Shown in pieces: positions 62,186 to 64,000 of a stretch of DNA of 64,000 nt; the first letter of the stretch is position 1; every line of letters starts with the position of its first letter. Origin of the DNA: Litorimonas sp964610115 (GTDB lineage Bacteria; Pseudomonadota; Alphaproteobacteria; Caulobacterales; Maricaulaceae); contig CAZSUW010000003.1 of NCBI GenBank assembly GCA_964610115.1, forward strand, positions 1 through 64,000, given 5' to 3'. The notes under the pieces were generated by a model. The model worked only from the letters and a program-made list of their open reading frames with translations. It searched no databases and was not told the origin of the DNA. Both the position numbers and the translations under genes were made by a program.

Positions 62186-63079
62186 ATGGGTGCTTCGGCA
62201 ACATTTTTACCGCGTGAGACTGTGAGACGTCTGTCCAGCCGTTCAGATATTTGGGGAGCGTGGCTAACAGTTCACGTCTGGGCTGTGATTTTGGGAGCTT
62301 GGGGGGTCGCGGCTATTTGGACGAACCCCGTCACGATCGTGCTGGCCTTGATTATTGTCGGGGCGCGCCAACACGGCATGGCGATCCTGATGCACGATGC
62401 CGCGCATGGAGTGCTGTTTAAAACGAAAGCCTTGAATGAATTTGTCGGGAAATGGCTGCTCGGTGCGCCTTATGGAGGCGATATGCTGGCCTATCGGCAT
62501 TATCACCTTAAGCATCATCGTTACACGCAACAGGCCGAAGATCCGGACTTGCCGCTTTCTGCGAAATTTCCCGTTGATAAAGCCAGTTTGCGGCGGAAGT
62601 TTTTTCGCGACTTAACAGGACAAACCTTTCTGCGCTTAAGGCTTGCGAGCCTTCGCAAAACCCAAGCGCCGGGAACTGAAGCGTTTCAAAAGTCGTCTGC
62701 TGTGCCAACCTTATTGACCAATGCGGTCCTGTTCAGCGCGATGACATTGGCGGGTTATTGGTGGCTCTATCCGGTGCTTTGGCTTTTACCCTTGGCGACC
62801 GTTTTCATGGCAGTACTGCGACTTCGCAATATCGCGGAGCACGCCCTGACGACAACGGATGGCAATGTGCTGACAGAAGCCCGCACGACGAAAACAAACT
62901 GGCTGACGCGGGCAATCGTGGCCCCGTATTGGGTGAATTATCACGTCGAACATCATGCCTATATGTTCGTGCCGTGCTGGCAGTTGCCGCGCTTGCATCG
63001 GGCTTTGTCAGCTCATCACGGGGCGATGGAAATCAAGTCGGGCTATCGGGCCGTATTGGCGGCGGCTGCTGCCGTATAA
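62186..63079 (+). CDS. Membrane fatty acid desaturase
   Basis: Di-iron membrane desaturase of 297 residues. The three histidine boxes are HDAAH (near residue 73), HYHLKHHRYTQ (near 107) and HVEHHAY (near 253), with four hydrophobic segments arranged around them. The family introduces double bonds into acyl chains or hydroxylates lipids such as carotenoids. The exact substrate is not visible. The ATG at 62186 is clear of the assembly gap. The M28 peptidase gene follows at once. Confidence 0.88.
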   Translation: MGASATFLPRETVRRLSSRSDIWGAWLTVHVWAVILGAWGVAAIWTNPVTIVLALIIVGARQHGMAILMHDAAHGVLFKTKALNEFVGKWLLGAPYGGDMLAYRHYHLKHHRYTQQAEDPDLPLSAKFPVDKASLRRKFFRDLTGQTFLRLRLASLRKTQAPGTEAFQKSSAVPTLLTNAVLFSAMTLAGYWWLYPVLWLLPLATVFMAVLRLRNIAEHALTTTDGNVLTEARTTKTNWLTRAIVAPYWVNYHVEHHAYMFVPCWQLPRLHRALSAHHGAMEIKSGYRAVLAAAAAV

Positions 63080-63094
63080 ATGACAGGACAATCA

Positions 63095-64000
63095 ATGAAA
63101 CCTCTTTGGCTTGGTGGCGCTGTTCTGGCGATTGGCGTCGTGGCGTTTGGCGGCGCGTCATTTCTGGGACTAGGTCCAAACGCGACAGCCCAAGATCAGG
63201 CTTATGGGCCGCCCAGTGAAGTCCCGAAAATCTACGATATTGCGGTGGCGCCAAGTGCGAAACGCATCGTAGCCGACATTCAAACGCTCGCCGATTTCGG
63301 GACGCGGCACACGCTGTCTGAAACCGAAAGCGACACGCGCGGTATTGGCGCAGCGCGGCGCTGGATTTTCGCAGAATTCGAGAAAATCTCCGAAGACTGC
63401 GGCGGCTGTCTAGAGGTGATCTACGTCTCTGACGTGGTGGAGGGCGAGCGACGCATTCCGGATCCAACTAATGTGGTCAGTGTGTTAGCGATCCAGCGCG
63501 GGACGGTCGATCCCAACCGCTACGTTATGATGAGCGGTGATATTGACAGTCGCGTGACTGATCCGTTGGACGGGACCTCTGATAGTCCCGGCGCAAACGA
63601 TAATGCGTCCGGCATGGCCGGTACGATCGAAGCGGCGCGTATCCTCTCGAAATATGAATTCCCCGGCTCGATCATCTATGCGGGCCTCTCTGGTGAAGAG
63701 CAGGGACTGTTTGGCGGTAAGATTGTTGCCGCCTATGCCCAGCAAGAAGGCTGGGATCTGAAAGCCGTTCTGAACAATGATATGATTAGCAATATCAGTG
63801 GGATAGACGGGGTTGTTAACAATAGCACGGTTCGCGTTTTCTCGGAAGGGACGCGCGCGGTCGAGACGCCAGAGGAAGCGCGTCTGCGCCGGTTTACGGG
63901 CGGGGAAGTGGACAGCCCCAGCCGCAATCTCGCGCGCTACATCAAGGCGATGGGCGATCAATATATGGTCAATCTCGACATTATGATGGTCTATCGCCTC
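63095..64000 (+). CDS. M28-family zinc peptidase, N-terminal part (cut by window end)
   Basis: 302 codons of an exported peptidase whose C-terminus lies outside. A signal peptide or anchor (hydrophobic residues 5-25) leads to an M28 aminopeptidase domain. Metal-site motifs are GDIDS (149-151), GANDNASG with Asp169, SGEEQG with Glu201/Glu202, and LNNDM. The first motif normally has a histidine (HxD), here Asp149-x-Asp151. The start at 63095 follows AGGA; an ATG at 63080, abutting the desaturase stop, would add five residues. The end of the protein, with the last zinc ligand, is not seen. Confidence 0.85.
   Translation, partial: MKPLWLGGAVLAIGVVAFGGASFLGLGPNATAQDQAYGPPSEVPKIYDIAVAPSAKRIVADIQTLADFGTRHTLSETESDTRGIGAARRWIFAEFEKISEDCGGCLEVIYVSDVVEGERRIPDPTNVVSVLAIQRGTVDPNRYVMMSGDIDSRVTDPLDGTSDSPGANDNASGMAGTIEAARILSKYEFPGSIIYAGLSGEEQGLFGGKIVAAYAQQEGWDLKAVLNNDMISNISGIDGVVNNSTVRVFSEGTRAVETPEEARLRRFTGGEVDSPSRNLARYIKAMGDQYMVNLDIMMVYRL

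Overview
The window is a 64 kb stretch of an alphaproteobacterial chromosome that is almost wholly coding, with moderate GC. It probably comes from the Caulobacterales/Maricaulales (Hyphomonadaceae-like) side of the class. The reasons are a CckA hybrid kinase in the cckA - recA - alaS neighbourhood, an alphaproteobacterial-type SOS box (GTTC-N7-GTTC) before recA, a CtrA-like box before ftsZ, a STAS-MlaE fusion, and the ftsZ - lpxC - bamD - recN - ligA order. No rRNA, tRNA, CRISPR array, insertion sequence or prophage was recognised. The assignment is inference; no database search was possible.

Layout. 0-10 kb: start of a membrane protein cut by the window edge, a CPBP membrane protease, an orphan Hpt phosphotransfer protein, an unknown secreted protein, and the alpha-2-macroglobulin/PBP1C pair. 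10-15 kb: a uracil-DNA glycosylase-like protein, a threonine-degradation operon (kbl-tdh plus an iodotyrosine-deiodinase-like flavoprotein), a VUT-family transporter and folA. 15-19 kb: hflK-hflC-DUF2065-degP membrane quality control. 19-27 kb: divergent serB and miaA, a VTT-domain membrane protein, then the elongasome operon mreB-mreC-mreD-mrdA-rodA. 27-33 kb: a sodium symporter, a lipoprotein and an Mla-type lipid transport operon. 33-38.4 kb: a DedA protein, tig-clpP-clpX and an orphan MoxR ATPase. 38.6-43 kb: dksA and two tandem DUF885 lipoproteins. 43-50 kb: cckA, recA, alaS and a threonine dehydratase-type enzyme. 50.7-54 kb: an acyl-CoA synthetase and an MFS efflux pump. 54-61.3 kb: ftsZ, lpxC, bamD, recN, ligA. 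61.3-64 kb: beta-carbonic anhydrase, a fatty acid desaturase, and an M28 peptidase cut by the window end.

Most of the content is housekeeping: cell-shape and division machinery, outer-membrane and envelope maintenance, proteolysis, and DNA repair. I do not see a convincing undescribed multigene system. The most useful observations are these. (1) Both 100-N gaps are flanked by identical 55-bp sequences, so they are unmerged contig overlaps, and the apparent frameshift at the end of degP is artificial. (2) There is an SOS box before recA and a CtrA-like box before ftsZ. (3) The threonine dehydrogenase has lost its structural-zinc cysteines and is co-transcribed with an IYD-like flavoprotein. 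(4) A strong intrinsic terminator stands in front of tig with no gene feeding it. (5) serB and miaA start on the same CATG. (6) ftsZ has been separated from ftsQ/ftsA, and clpX from lon.
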